64,000 nt of DNA from Geomonas sp. Red32 (GTDB taxonomy: Bacteria > Desulfobacterota > Desulfuromonadia > Geobacterales > Geobacteraceae). The notes under the pieces were generated by a model that was not told where the DNA came from, ran no database searches, and saw only the letters and a program-made list of their open reading frames with translations. Location of the stretch: the NCBI RefSeq assembly GCF_023652955.1, contig NZ_JAKLOY010000006.1, forward strand, positions 248,001-312,000, written 5' to 3'. A program made the position numbers and the translations under genes. Shown piece by piece: positions 1-7,590 of the stretch (the first letter of the stretch is position 1; the number at the start of each line of letters is the position of its first letter).

Positions 1-1
1 C

Positions 2-442
2 GAGAAGATCCTTCGCCGTCTGGGCGACGGCAAGGAAAAGCCTTTGGCGGGGAAATCCGTCGCCGTCTGGGGCCTTTCTTTCAAGCCGCGCACCGACGAC
101 ATGAGGGAGGCTCCCTCCCTTACCATCATCAACCACCTCCTCGAACTGGGCGCCTCGGTCAGCGCCCACGACCCGGAGGCGATGACGGAGGCGAAGAAGC
201 ACTTCGGCAACCGGATCAACTACTGCGCGCAGTACGACGCCTTGAATAACGCCGACGCGCTGGTGATCATCACCGAGTGGAACGAGTACCGCAACCCCGA
301 CTTCGACCGGATCAAGTCTTCCCTGGTCAACCCGTTGATCTTCGACGGCCGTAACCTCTACGGCCCCGAGCGGATGAGGGCGTCCGGGATCGAGTACCAT
401 CCCATCGGCCGTAACGGCGGCGCTTGCTGCGAGATGGAGTAA
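2..442 (+). CDS. ugd: UDP-glucose 6-dehydrogenase, C-terminal part (5' end outside window)
   Basis: Only the last 146 codons are present; the reading frame is open from base 2, so the start lies upstream. The enzyme oxidises UDP-glucose to UDP-glucuronate with NAD in the cytoplasm. The visible part is the C-terminal UDP-binding domain: the motif [18 protein letters not shown] (from about base 62) is the characteristic segment of the UDP-glucose/GDP-mannose dehydrogenase family, followed by the Rossmann-like core with [11 protein letters not shown] and IFDGRNLY. The next gene, 34 bp downstream on the same strand, makes UDP-xylose from UDP-glucuronate, which fits a two-step UDP-xylose pathway for surface polysaccharide. 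The family assignment is firm; the catalytic cysteine domain is outside the window. Confidence 0.93.
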   Translation, partial: EKILRRLGDGKEKPLAGKSVAVWGLSFKPRTDDMREAPSLTIINHLLELGASVSAHDPEAMTEAKKHFGNRINYCAQYDALNNADALVIITEWNEYRNPDFDRIKSSLVNPLIFDGRNLYGPERMRASGIEYHPIGRNGGACCEME

Positions 443-476
443 GGGCCGCGATCGGCTGTCAATTCGGGGAGGTTAC

Positions 477-1412
477 ATGCGCATCCTAGTCACCGGCGGT
501 GCCGGTTTCATCGGCTCCCACCTCTGCGAGCGATTGCTGGGGGAGGGGCACGACGTCATCTGCCTGGATAACTTTTTCACCGGGAGCAAGCGGAACATCG
601 CCGGCTTGCTCGACCACCGGTCGTTCGAGCTCATCCGCCACGACGTCACCCAGCCGATCCTCTTGGAAGTGGACCGCATCTACAACCTGGCCTGCCCGGC
701 CTCGCCGATCCACTACCAGTACAACCCGGTCAAGACCACCAAGACCAGCGTGATGGGGGCCATCAACATGCTCGGCCTCGCCAAGAGGGTGAGGGCCAGG
801 ATCCTCCAGGCCTCCACCTCCGAGGTGTACGGCGACCCGCAGGTCCATCCGCAGACCGAGGGCTACTGGGGCAACGTGAACCCGCTCGGCGTGCGGAGCT
901 GCTACGACGAGGGGAAGCGGGTGGCCGAGACCCTCATGATGGATTACCACCGGCAGAACAAGGTCGACATCCGGATCGTCAGGATCTTCAACACCTACGG
1001 GCCGAAGATGGCCGAGAACGACGGCCGGGTGGTCTCCAACTTCATCCTGCAGGCTCTGAAGGGGGAGGACATCACCGTCTACGGTCAGGGGGAGCAGACC
1101 CGCTCCTTCTGCTTCGTCACCGACCTGGTGGAGGGGCTCGCCAGGATGATGAGCTGCCCGGACTTCATCGGGCCGGTCAACCTCGGCAACCCCTGCGAGA
1201 CCACCATCCTGGAGTTCGCCCAGAAGATCATCGCCCTCACCGGTTCGCGCTCCCGCATCGTCCATAAGCCGTTGCCGGCCGACGACCCGAAGCAGCGCCA
1301 ACCGGACATCTCGCTCGCCAAGGAGAAACTTGGCTGGGAGCCTAAAATCCCGGTCGAGGACGGACTGAAGAAGACCATCGAGTATTTTGACGGGATACTT
1401 TCCCTAGGTTAG
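477..1412 (+). CDS. uxs: UDP-glucuronate decarboxylase (UDP-xylose synthase)
   Basis: A 311-residue extended short-chain dehydrogenase. It converts UDP-glucuronate to UDP-xylose and CO2 with tightly bound NAD. Seen directly: the nucleotide-binding motif GGAGFIGSH at residues 7-15, the ASTSEVYG segment with the catalytic Ser/Thr, and a Tyr-x3-Lys pair in SCYDEGKR at about residues 141-148. The latter, with FNTYGP and [14 protein letters not shown], is typical of UXS rather than of 4-epimerases or dTDP-glucose dehydratases. The length is normal. The start is ATG at 477 behind GGGGAGGTTAC. It follows ugd by 34 bp and precedes ftsB by only 3 bp, so the three are probably co-transcribed. Xylose-containing surface polysaccharide is the likely use (inference). 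Confidence 0.93.
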   Translation: MRILVTGGAGFIGSHLCERLLGEGHDVICLDNFFTGSKRNIAGLLDHRSFELIRHDVTQPILLEVDRIYNLACPASPIHYQYNPVKTTKTSVMGAINMLGLAKRVRARILQASTSEVYGDPQVHPQTEGYWGNVNPLGVRSCYDEGKRVAETLMMDYHRQNKVDIRIVRIFNTYGPKMAENDGRVVSNFILQALKGEDITVYGQGEQTRSFCFVTDLVEGLARMMSCPDFIGPVNLGNPCETTILEFAQKIIALTGSRSRIVHKPLPADDPKQRQPDISLAKEKLGWEPKIPVEDGLKKTIEYFDGILSLG

Positions 1413-1415
1413 TGC

Positions 1416-1817
1416 ATGCAGAAAAGGCTGTTCCTTACACCGCTGGCGATAATCGTCTTCATCCTTTACTTCACCGTTTTCGGTGACCGCGGTCTCTTGC
1501 GGATTAACCACCTGCACCGCGACCGCGACGACATGCAGAAACGGCTGGCGGAGCTCAAGGATGAGAACGACAGGCTGAAGAGAGAGATCGCCGCCCTGCA
1601 GTCCGACCGGCGCTACCTGGAGAGCATCGCCCGGCGCGACTTCGGCCTCGTGCGGGGTAACGAGGTGATCTACCAGTTCCCGTCCAAGGACGGCACCGAT
1701 CACCCGATCGCGAAGCAGCCTGCGGGTACCGCTCCCCAGGCTGCACCGGCGGCAGGGGGGAAGGCCCCGGGTAAGGCGGCGGCTCCGGCCAAGGCGGACC
1801 CTGCCAAGTCGAATTGA
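1416..1817 (+). CDS. ftsB: Septum formation initiator family protein (FtsB/DivIC-like)
   Basis: A 133-residue bitopic membrane protein. Residues 5-24 form one transmembrane helix (LTPLAIIVFILYFTVFG), followed by a coiled coil at about 32-68 rich in Lys, Glu, Arg and Leu. The short segment ESIARRDFGLVRGNEVIYQF is the family signature that links FtsB to FtsL and FtsQ in the divisome. The last 45 residues are an Ala/Pro/Lys-rich low-complexity tail not found in short FtsB proteins of enterics. It starts 3 bp after uxs. FtsB localises to the division septum and regulates septal peptidoglycan synthesis. Family assignment is good; that it is the sole FtsB of this organism is an assumption. Confidence 0.85.
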   Translation: MQKRLFLTPLAIIVFILYFTVFGDRGLLRINHLHRDRDDMQKRLAELKDENDRLKREIAALQSDRRYLESIARRDFGLVRGNEVIYQFPSKDGTDHPIAKQPAGTAPQAAPAAGGKAPGKAAAPAKADPAKSN

Positions 1818-1826
1818 TTGTTGTGA

Positions 1827-1882
1827 CAGTTTTACCCCATCCTCACCCCGTCCCTCCTCTTGAAGGGGAGGGGGAGCCGGGA
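1827..1882. repeat. C/T-G/A intergenic repeat, copy 1
   Basis: Intergenic block between ftsB and argS containing CCATCCTCACCCCGTCCCTC followed by GAAGGGGAGGGGGAG, which can fold back on itself. Two similar blocks lie at 4346-4402 and 5580-5637. The shared layout (C-rich CTC/CCC arm, short spacer, G-rich GGGAGGG arm) resembles the interspersed repeats common between genes in Geobacter-type genomes. It could act as a weak terminator for ftsB. Confidence 0.4.
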
Positions 1883-1936
1883 AACGGGTGCCGGGTCGTA
1901 AAAAAACAGAAATAACCTGATTGCAAGAAAAGGGGG

Positions 1937-3610
1937 ATGGATATGAAGGAGCAGCTGCGCGCATGCATCCTGAAGGGAATCGAGGGGTGTTTCGCCGACG
2001 GCACGCTCACCTCGGGAGTGGTTCCGGCCATTAATATCGAAAAGCCGGCTCACCAGGAGCACGGGGATTTTGCCTCCAACGTCGCCATGCAGATGGCCAA
2101 GGCGGAAAGAAAGGCGCCGCGGGCTATCGCCGAGATTATCGTCAACAAGCTCGCCGGCAGCTCCGACCTCATCAAATCGCTCGAGGTGGCCGGCCCCGGC
2201 TTCATCAACTTCTTTGTCAAGGACGACGCCTGGCGGATGATCCTCCAGGATATCGATCAGGCCGGGGAGCAGTACGGCAAGAGCAAGGTGGGCGCCGGCC
2301 GCAAGGTCCAGGTTGAGTTCGTCAGCGCCAACCCGACCGGCCCTCTGCACATCGGTCACGGCAGGGGTGCCGCCACCGGCGATGCCGTCGCCTCCCTTTT
2401 GCTGGCCGCCGGGTTCGACGTCCAGAAAGAGTACTACATCAACGACGCCGGCAACCAGATGAACACCCTCGGCCTCTCCGGTCTTCTCCGTTACAAGGAG
2501 CTCCTCGGCGAAAAGATCGAATTCCCCGAGAACTGCTACCAGGGCGGGTACATGAAGGACATCGCCCGCGAGGTGATCACCAAGCACGGCGACCGCTTCC
2601 TCAATGTTTCCCAGGAGGAGGGGGTGGCCTTCTTTGCCAAGTTCGGCGGCGACGTGATCCTCAAGGGGATCGACGAGGACCTCCAGGACTTCGGCGTCCG
2701 CTTCGACAACTGGTTCTCCGAGCAATCGCTCTTCGACCAGGGGAAGGTCGATTCGGCGGTCAAGGAGATGCAGGAGAAGGGGCTCATCTACGAGCAGGAC
2801 GGGGCGCTCTGGTTCAAGACCACCGACTACGGCGACGACAAGGACCGCGTAGTGGTGAGGAGCAACGGGGTCACCACCTACTTTGCCTCCGACATCGCCT
2901 ACCACCGCGACAAGTTCGCCCGCGGCTTCGACTGGGTGATCGACGTCTGGGGCGCCGACCACCACGGCTACGTGCCGAGGCTCAAAGGGGTGGTGCAGGG
3001 GCTTGGCCGCAAGGCCGACGATCTCGGCATCATCCTGGTCCAGCTGGTGGCGCTTCTTCGTGACGGCGTGCCGGTCGCCATGTCCACCCGCAGCGGCGAG
3101 TTCGTGACCCTCAAGGAGGTCGTGGACGAGGTCGGCCGTGACGCCGCCCGCTTCTTCTTCCTCATGCGCCGCTCCGACAGCCAGCTCGACTTCGATCTCG
3201 AGCTCGCCAAGCGCCAGAGTGCCGACAACCCGGTCTACTACGTCCAGTACGCCCACGCGAGGATCAAGAGCATCTTCGAAACCGCCCGCGAGCGCGGCGT
3301 GGCTCCCGACTTCTCGGGAGGGGTCAACCTGCAGCTCCTCGAAAGTGCGGACGACCTCGCGCTGGTCAAGAAGCTCTCCCTGTTCCCCGAGACCCTGGAA
3401 TCCGCCGCAGTCAACTTCGAACCGCACCGGATCACCTACTTCCTCCAGGACCTGGCGGGCGAGTTCCACAGCTTCTACAACAAGAGCCGGGTGATCATCC
3501 CGGAGGAACCGGAGCTCACCAGGGCCCGCCTGTTCCTGCTGCACTGCGCGGCCATCACCCTGAAAAACGCACTGACCGTGCTCGGTATCTCGGCTCCCGA
3601 GAGGATGTAG
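1937..3610 (+). CDS. argS: Arginyl-tRNA synthetase
   Basis: A class I aminoacyl-tRNA synthetase of 557 residues, the usual length. It charges tRNA-Arg with arginine in the cytoplasm. In order: the N-terminal Add-1 tRNA-recognition domain (residues 1-110), the catalytic Rossmann fold with the HIGH motif in FVSANPTGPLHIGHGRG at about 127-143, the DVWGADHHGY segment near 335-344, the MSTRSGEF loop standing in for KMSKS at about 382-389, and the C-terminal helical DALR anticodon domain containing YVQYAHARIKSI. Start choice: ATG at 1937 and ATG at 1943 are both possible; AGGGGG lies just before 1937, so the second may be the real one. The SPOR gene follows 12 bp downstream and is probably co-transcribed. 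Confidence 0.97.
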   Translation: MDMKEQLRACILKGIEGCFADGTLTSGVVPAINIEKPAHQEHGDFASNVAMQMAKAERKAPRAIAEIIVNKLAGSSDLIKSLEVAGPGFINFFVKDDAWRMILQDIDQAGEQYGKSKVGAGRKVQVEFVSANPTGPLHIGHGRGAATGDAVASLLLAAGFDVQKEYYINDAGNQMNTLGLSGLLRYKELLGEKIEFPENCYQGGYMKDIAREVITKHGDRFLNVSQEEGVAFFAKFGGDVILKGIDEDLQDFGVRFDNWFSEQSLFDQGKVDSAVKEMQEKGLIYEQDGALWFKTTDYGDDKDRVVVRSNGVTTYFASDIAYHRDKFARGFDWVIDVWGADHHGYVPRLKGVVQGLGRKADDLGIILVQLVALLRDGVPVAMSTRSGEFVTLKEVVDEVGRDAARFFFLMRRSDSQLDFDLELAKRQSADNPVYYVQYAHARIKSIFETARERGVAPDFSGGVNLQLLESADDLALVKKLSLFPETLESAAVNFEPHRITYFLQDLAGEFHSFYNKSRVIIPEEPELTRARLFLLHCAAITLKNALTVLGISAPERM

Positions 3611-3622
3611 GCGGAGGTGGCC

Positions 3623-4342
3623 ATGGTCATCGATTACAGCGAAAAGCGCCCAGGCGGCGTACGCGAGGGTGGGGAACGCCGCCCCGTGCAGAAAAACCGG
3701 CCCCGCAAGGAACCGGGCGGGCTCTTCGCGCTGATCGCGGTGGCGGTGCTGGCGGTAACCTTCGGTGCCGGGGTTTTTACCGGGTGGCTCTTGTTCAAGG
3801 GACGCAAGCCGCAGATGGTCCAGGCGGCACCGCCGGCGGTTAAGACGGTCGAGCCTACGCCGGCCGCTCCGCCTCCCCAGACGCCCGCTCCCGACACTCC
3901 GCTCACCTTCTACAAGACGCTTCCCGCCGGGGGTAAGGCACCGATGGGATCCGGCCTCAACCTTAAGAGCCCGGAGGCCCCCGCGCCGGCCAGCCGTCTG
4001 CCGCAGCCCGCCGGGAATGCCGCCGCACCGGCGGCCACCGCCCCGGCCGCCCCCGCTCCCCCCGTGGCACCCGCTGCCTCCGCTCCTACTGCGGGAGCGC
4101 CCGGCAAGGAGGAAGGGCAGGCGCACTTCGTGGTCCAGATCGCTTCCTACCGCAGTAAACAGGAGGCGGATGCCGCCCAGACCCAGCTGGGCTCCAAGGG
4201 GGTCGCCGCCTACGTGGTCGAATCGAAGGTCGCCGGAAAAGGCGTCTGGTACCGGGTGCGGATAGGCCACCGTCTCAGTAAAGCCGAAGCCGAATCCATT
4301 GCCGCCAAAAACGGGAAAGGATCCCTCGTTCTCCCCGAGTAG
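3623..4342 (+). CDS. SPOR-domain membrane protein
   Basis: A protein of about 239 residues with three parts: a basic cytoplasmic N-terminus (residues 1-33), one transmembrane helix near 34-56 (LFALIAVAVLAVTFGAGVFTGWLL), a long Ala/Pro-rich linker to about residue 160, and a C-terminal SPOR domain (HFVVQIASYRSKQEADAAQ through VWYRVRIG). SPOR domains bind glycan strands stripped of stem peptides and concentrate proteins at the septum. The ATG at 3623 is preferred over the GTG at 3617 because GGAGG at 3613-3617 is better spaced from it. The gene follows argS closely, a common pairing in this bacterial group. The precise divisome role is unknown. Confidence 0.85.
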   Translation: MVIDYSEKRPGGVREGGERRPVQKNRPRKEPGGLFALIAVAVLAVTFGAGVFTGWLLFKGRKPQMVQAAPPAVKTVEPTPAAPPPQTPAPDTPLTFYKTLPAGGKAPMGSGLNLKSPEAPAPASRLPQPAGNAAAPAATAPAAPAPPVAPAASAPTAGAPGKEEGQAHFVVQIASYRSKQEADAAQTQLGSKGVAAYVVESKVAGKGVWYRVRIGHRLSKAEAESIAAKNGKGSLVLPE

Positions 4343-4345
4343 CCA

Positions 4346-4402
4346 AAGGACCTTCCCGCCCCTTTTAGGGAGAGGGTGCTAAAGGGCGGGTGAGGGTGGG
4401 CT
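4346..4402. repeat. C/T-G/A intergenic repeat, copy 2
   Basis: Intergenic block with CCTTCCCGCCCCTTTTAGGG and a G-rich arm AAAGGGCGGGTGAGGG. It has the same layout as the blocks at 1827 and 5580 and could fold into a hairpin downstream of the SPOR gene. Confidence 0.4.
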
Positions 4403-4453
4403 TGATGCGATTCCCGACTCCGATGTTATAGTTTTCCATTAACGGAGGCTAAC

Positions 4454-5296
4454 ATGGAGATCAGGCCAAAGCTGGGCGAAATATTCGTGGAGAGCGGGAT
4501 CCTGAGCCAGAGGACAGTGGACAGGATGCTGCAGGTTTCGAAGCGGCTCAACAAGCGTTTCGGGATCCTCCTGGAAGAGCTGGAACTGGTAACCGCCGAC
4601 GAGCTGGCGGGTGCGCTTGCCAACCAGCATGCCTGCCGGGTCGCCAGCAACTTCGTCGGGATCTCGTTCCCCGCCGATCTGCTGGCCACCATCCCGGTGG
4701 AAATGGCGATGGAGAACTATCTCTTCCCGCTGAAGCTGGAACAGAACCGGCTGGCGCTGGCCATCGCCGATCCGACCGAGATGCGGGTGGTCAGGTACCT
4801 CTCGGTGGAGCGGGGTTTGAGCATCACCCCGTTCGTCGCCACCCGGCGGGAGATCTATACCGCCATCTGCAGGAACTACCTGAAGAAGGAAGTCCGCCCT
4901 TCGTCGGGAAAGACCGTGCTGATGGTGGAAGGGGACGAGCAGGTCGGCAGCGTCATCGCCCAGTGTCTCGGCAAAAACGGCTGCCGCGTGCTGCGTGCCC
5001 GTGACAGCCGCGAGGCGTACCAGGCGGTATTGACCGACAAGCCGCAGGCGGTGATCACCGACCAGGAACTGGCCGAGCTTCATGGCTGCGGTTTCCTCGA
5101 CGCCCTGCGCGCCATGCCTGAGTTGAACCAGATCCCGATCCTGCTGGTGGCCGACCCGCTGGAAAGCGACCTCGAGTTGAAAGCGTTCGAACGCGGTTTC
5201 TTCGACGTCATCCCGAGGCCGGTACACGAAGCAACCCTGGTGGCCCGCGTGAAACGGGCGCTGCAGTTTCATCAGAAGAATCTCCGGATGATCTGA
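4454..5296 (+). CDS. GspE/PilB N-terminal domain fused to a degenerate receiver domain
   Basis: A 280-residue soluble protein. Residues 1-150 match the N-terminal domain of type II secretion/type IV pilus ATPases (MshEN-like: KLGEIFVESGILSQ, FGILLEELELVTADELAGALA, YLFPLKLEQNRLALAIADP). Residues about 155-275 form a response-regulator receiver (VLMVEGDEQVGSVIAQCL, QAVITDQELAELHG). The acidic pocket and the phospho-acceptor Asp in ITDQE are kept, but the usual Thr/Ser is Ala in LLVAD and the usual Lys is Arg in IPRPV, so phosphorylation-driven switching may be altered. MshEN domains can bind cyclic-di-GMP; whether this one does is unknown. There is no ATPase or DNA-binding domain, suggesting a signalling adaptor, perhaps for pili. 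It is flanked by repeats and appears to be a single-gene unit. Confidence 0.75.
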   Translation: MEIRPKLGEIFVESGILSQRTVDRMLQVSKRLNKRFGILLEELELVTADELAGALANQHACRVASNFVGISFPADLLATIPVEMAMENYLFPLKLEQNRLALAIADPTEMRVVRYLSVERGLSITPFVATRREIYTAICRNYLKKEVRPSSGKTVLMVEGDEQVGSVIAQCLGKNGCRVLRARDSREAYQAVLTDKPQAVITDQELAELHGCGFLDALRAMPELNQIPILLVADPLESDLELKAFERGFFDVIPRPVHEATLVARVKRALQFHQKNLRMI

Positions 5297-5392
5297 GTCC
5301 GTAAGCCGCCGGAATCCCTGGTAACCCAATCGACCCTCCAGCGTTTCGGCTCGACGCCGCGCTGGAGGTATTTGTTTTTCGGAGGTGGCATA

Positions 5393-5575
5393 ATGTGCGC
5401 CGTCATGACCGTTAAGTGTCCGCATTGCCGGAAAGAGGCTTCCCTGCAGGACAACCCCTACCGGCCTTTCTGTTCCAAACGCTGCAAAATGATCGACCTC
5501 GGCACCTGGGCCAACGAAGGATACCGGATCCCCGGAGAGAAGGCCCCGGAGGAGGAGCCGGAAGACGAGGAGTAG
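5393..5575 (+). CDS. yacG: DNA gyrase inhibitor YacG-type zinc protein
   Basis: A 60-residue protein with one treble-clef zinc site: CPHC near residues 9-12 and a second pair in [14 protein letters not shown]. The C-x2-C-x15-C-x3-C pattern and the KMIDLG(T/K)W segment are diagnostic of YacG. The tail is strongly acidic (EEEPEDEE). In E. coli YacG binds GyrB and inhibits gyrase. ATG at 5393 is chosen because GGAGG at 5381-5385 lies 7 bp upstream; an in-frame TTG at 5372 lacks a ribosome site. It stands between the receiver-hybrid gene and gltX. Confidence 0.88.
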   Translation: MCAVMTVKCPHCRKEASLQDNPYRPFCSKRCKMIDLGTWANEGYRIPGEKAPEEEPEDEE

Positions 5576-5579
5576 CCAC

Positions 5580-5637
5580 CCTAAAACCTTCCTCAACCGG
5601 CCTTCGGCCACCCTCTCCCAAAGGGGCGAGGGATAGA
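5580..5637. repeat. C/T-G/A intergenic repeat, copy 3
   Basis: Between yacG and gltX: CAACCGGCCTTCGGCCACCC, containing the small hairpin GGCC-TTC-GGCC, then CTCTCCCAAAGGGGCGAGGG. Related in composition and order to the blocks at 1827 and 4346. Confidence 0.4.
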
Positions 5638-5684
5638 GGATTCGTAGTCCCGAACCATTCAATGAACCCTGAAAGGAGCGTTTC

Positions 5685-7088
5685 ATGTCACAAGTCCGTC
5701 TTCGTTTCGCCCCCAGCCCGACCGGCTACCTCCACGTGGGGGGTGCCCGCACCGCCCTCTTCAACTGGCTTTTGGCCAGGAAGCAGCAGGGGCGCTTCAT
5801 CCTCAGGATCGAGGATACCGACGTGGCCCGCTCCACCCAGGAGTCGGTGGACGCCATTCTCGAGGGGATGACCTGGCTGGGACTGGACTGGGATGAGGGC
5901 CCCTTCTACCAGTCGGAAAATTTCCCGCTCTACAAGGAGTATGTCCAGAAGCTACTGGATGCCGGCAAGGCCTACAAATGCTACTGCTCGGCCGAGGAGC
6001 TGGAGGCCAAGAGGGAGAAGGCGATGAAGGAGGGGGGGAAGCCGAAGTACGACGGCACCTGCCGCAACCTCCCTCCCCAGGAGGACGACGGCCGCCCCTA
6101 CGTGGTCCGCTTCAAGGCGCCGCAGGAAGGGACCACCTCCTGGGTCGACCTCATCAAGGGTAAGATCTCCTTCGAAAACGTCGAGCTCGACGACCTGATC
6201 ATCCAGCGCACCGACGGCACCCCGACCTACAACTTCGTGGTGGTCATCGACGACGCTACCATGAACATCACCACCGTCATCCGCGGCGACGACCACGTCA
6301 ACAATACCCCGCGCCAGATCCTCCTCTACGAGGCGCTCGGGGTGCCGGTCCCGACCTTCGCCCACGTCCCGATGATACTCGGGGCGGACAAGGCGCGTCT
6401 CTCCAAGCGCCACGGCGCCACCAGCGTCATGGCCTACCGCGACATGGGCTTTCTCCCGGAGGCGATGGTCAACTACCTGGTAAGGCTCGGGTGGAGCTTC
6501 GGCGACGAGGAGATCTTCTCCCTGGAAGACCTGACCCAGAAGTTCTCCATCGAGAGCGTCGGGCGCTCCGCCTCCGTCTTCAATCCGGACAAGCTTCTCT
6601 GGCTGAACGCCCACTACATCAAGACCGGCGATCCGGTACGCCTGGCCGGCCTGGTAACGCCGTTTTTGAAGGAGCGCGGGGTTGACTCGGAAAAGGGACC
6701 CGGCCTGGTGGCGGTGGTCAAGACTCTCCAGGAGCGGGCGAAGACCATGCTGGAGCTCGCCGACGGAGCGGTGTTCTACTATAAGGACGGCTTCGAGTAC
6801 GACGAGAAGGGGGCGGCCAAGAACTTCAACCCGGAGACCCCGGCGCTCCTCGAACTGCTGAACGCCAAGCTGGAAGGGCTCGCCACGCTGGATATGGAGA
6901 GTGTGGAAGGGGTGTTCAAGGGGATCTGCGAGGAGAAGGGGATCAAGCTCGGCCAGATCGGACCGGCCGTGAGGCTCGCGCTCTCAGGAACGACGGCATC
7001 TCCGGGAATCTACGAGATGATCGTGACCCTCGGCATGGCCGAGACCAGGAAGCGGATCGAACGGGCCATGGCCTGGATCCGGCGGTAA
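5685..7088 (+). CDS. gltX: Glutamyl-tRNA synthetase
   Basis: A 467-residue class I synthetase, normal for the bacterial enzyme. It charges tRNA-Glu (and in organisms using the amidation route also tRNA-Gln). Visible: the HIGH-type motif [18 protein letters not shown] at residues 7-24, [10 protein letters not shown] near 43-52, [14 protein letters not shown] near 200, and the KMSKS equivalent ARLSKRHGA at about 235-243. A CYC plus C cluster ([11 protein letters not shown]) sits in the zinc-binding subregion. The C-terminal part is the helical anticodon-binding domain. ATG at 5685 has AAAGGAG upstream. The gene is followed at once by a strong hairpin at 7094. Confidence 0.97.
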   Translation: MSQVRLRFAPSPTGYLHVGGARTALFNWLLARKQQGRFILRIEDTDVARSTQESVDAILEGMTWLGLDWDEGPFYQSENFPLYKEYVQKLLDAGKAYKCYCSAEELEAKREKAMKEGGKPKYDGTCRNLPPQEDDGRPYVVRFKAPQEGTTSWVDLIKGKISFENVELDDLIIQRTDGTPTYNFVVVIDDATMNITTVIRGDDHVNNTPRQILLYEALGVPVPTFAHVPMILGADKARLSKRHGATSVMAYRDMGFLPEAMVNYLVRLGWSFGDEEIFSLEDLTQKFSIESVGRSASVFNPDKLLWLNAHYIKTGDPVRLAGLVTPFLKERGVDSEKGPGLVAVVKTLQERAKTMLELADGAVFYYKDGFEYDEKGAAKNFNPETPALLELLNAKLEGLATLDMESVEGVFKGICEEKGIKLGQIGPAVRLALSGTTASPGIYEMIVTLGMAETRKRIERAMAWIRR

Positions 7089-7093
7089 AAGAA

Positions 7094-7119
7094 AAGGGGA
7101 GGGCGAAAGCCCTCCCCTT
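7094..7119. terminator. Hairpin terminator between gltX and the ferredoxin gene
   Basis: A perfect 11-bp stem (AAGGGGAGGGC / GCCCTCCCCTT) around a GAAA tetraloop, 6 bp after the gltX stop. The trailing T-run is weak on the plus strand, but on the minus strand the stem is followed by TTTTCTTTT. It lies between convergent genes and may serve both. Confidence 0.8.
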
Positions 7120-7192
7120 CATCATTTGGATAAAAGGAGACCCGCGAAGGTAATCCCGCGCGGGTCATGGCACTGCAAACGTAGGCGCTTAA

Positions 7193-7360
7193 TTAGGCAA
7201 CGATAGCGTTGACCGGGCAGGTATCTACGCAGGCACCGCAGTCGATGCAGGTATCGGCATTGATGACCCTCTTGTCGCCAGCCTCAGAAATGGCGTTGAC
7301 CGGGCAGGAGTCCTCGCAAGCAGCGCAGTTGATGCACTCATCAGTAATTTTGTGGGCCAA
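7193..7360 (-). CDS. 2[4Fe-4S] ferredoxin, TTG start
   Basis: A 55-residue protein with two complete cluster motifs: C-x2-C-x2-C-x3-CP at residues 9-20 (CINCAACEDSCP) and 38-49 (CIDCGACVDTCP), each followed by VNAI. This is the short clostridial-type ferredoxin, a low-potential one-electron carrier in the cytoplasm. No ATG is available at the right place; TTG at 7358-7360 is the start, with a strong GGAGGTG ribosome site 8 bp upstream. It has no partner gene nearby and seems to be transcribed alone, ending against the hairpin at 7094. The partner oxidoreductase cannot be told from context. Confidence 0.93.
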   Translation of the reverse strand: MAHKITDECINCAACEDSCPVNAISEAGDKRVINADTCIDCGACVDTCPVNAIVA

Positions 7361-7383
7361 AGTATTCACCTCCTTTTGGGTAT

Positions 7384-7401
7384 TTAGCGTGTAAACGCTA
7401 A
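7384..7401. promoter_or_regulatory. Inverted repeat upstream of the ferredoxin gene
   Basis: A perfect 7-bp inverted repeat (TTAGCGT-GTAA-ACGCTAA) 24 bp upstream of the ferredoxin start codon. It could be an operator or a small leader hairpin; no regulator is identified. Confidence 0.4.
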
Positions 7402-7487
7402 GTTTTCGGGAGAACCTAGCATACCCGATTCAAAAAGTCCACCACTAAAGCTGACGGCTAAAATCCCCCTTGGCTCAGAGAAAAATG

Positions 7488-7516
7488 TTGAACTGTCGAC
7501 CACTCTCCTGTATATA
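7488..7516 (+). promoter_or_regulatory. Predicted sigma70 promoter of ackA
   Basis: TTGAAC (7488-7493), 17-bp spacer, TATATA (7511-7516), giving a leader of about 68 nt before ackA. The 10-mer CTGTCGACCA occurs at 7493-7502, inside the spacer, and again at 7547-7556 in the leader. These direct repeats could be a regulator site (inference). Confidence 0.55.
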
Positions 7517-7590
7517 TAAAAAAAGGTTTTATTTGTGATGGTTTTGCTGTCGACCAGGCAAACTATAATCTCAACGGGGGTCAATGTCTG

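Noticed and set aside
1832..4270. 812-codon open frame on the minus strand over argS and the SPOR gene
   Set aside because: Its composition is typical of an antisense frame, and argS on the plus strand is unambiguous.
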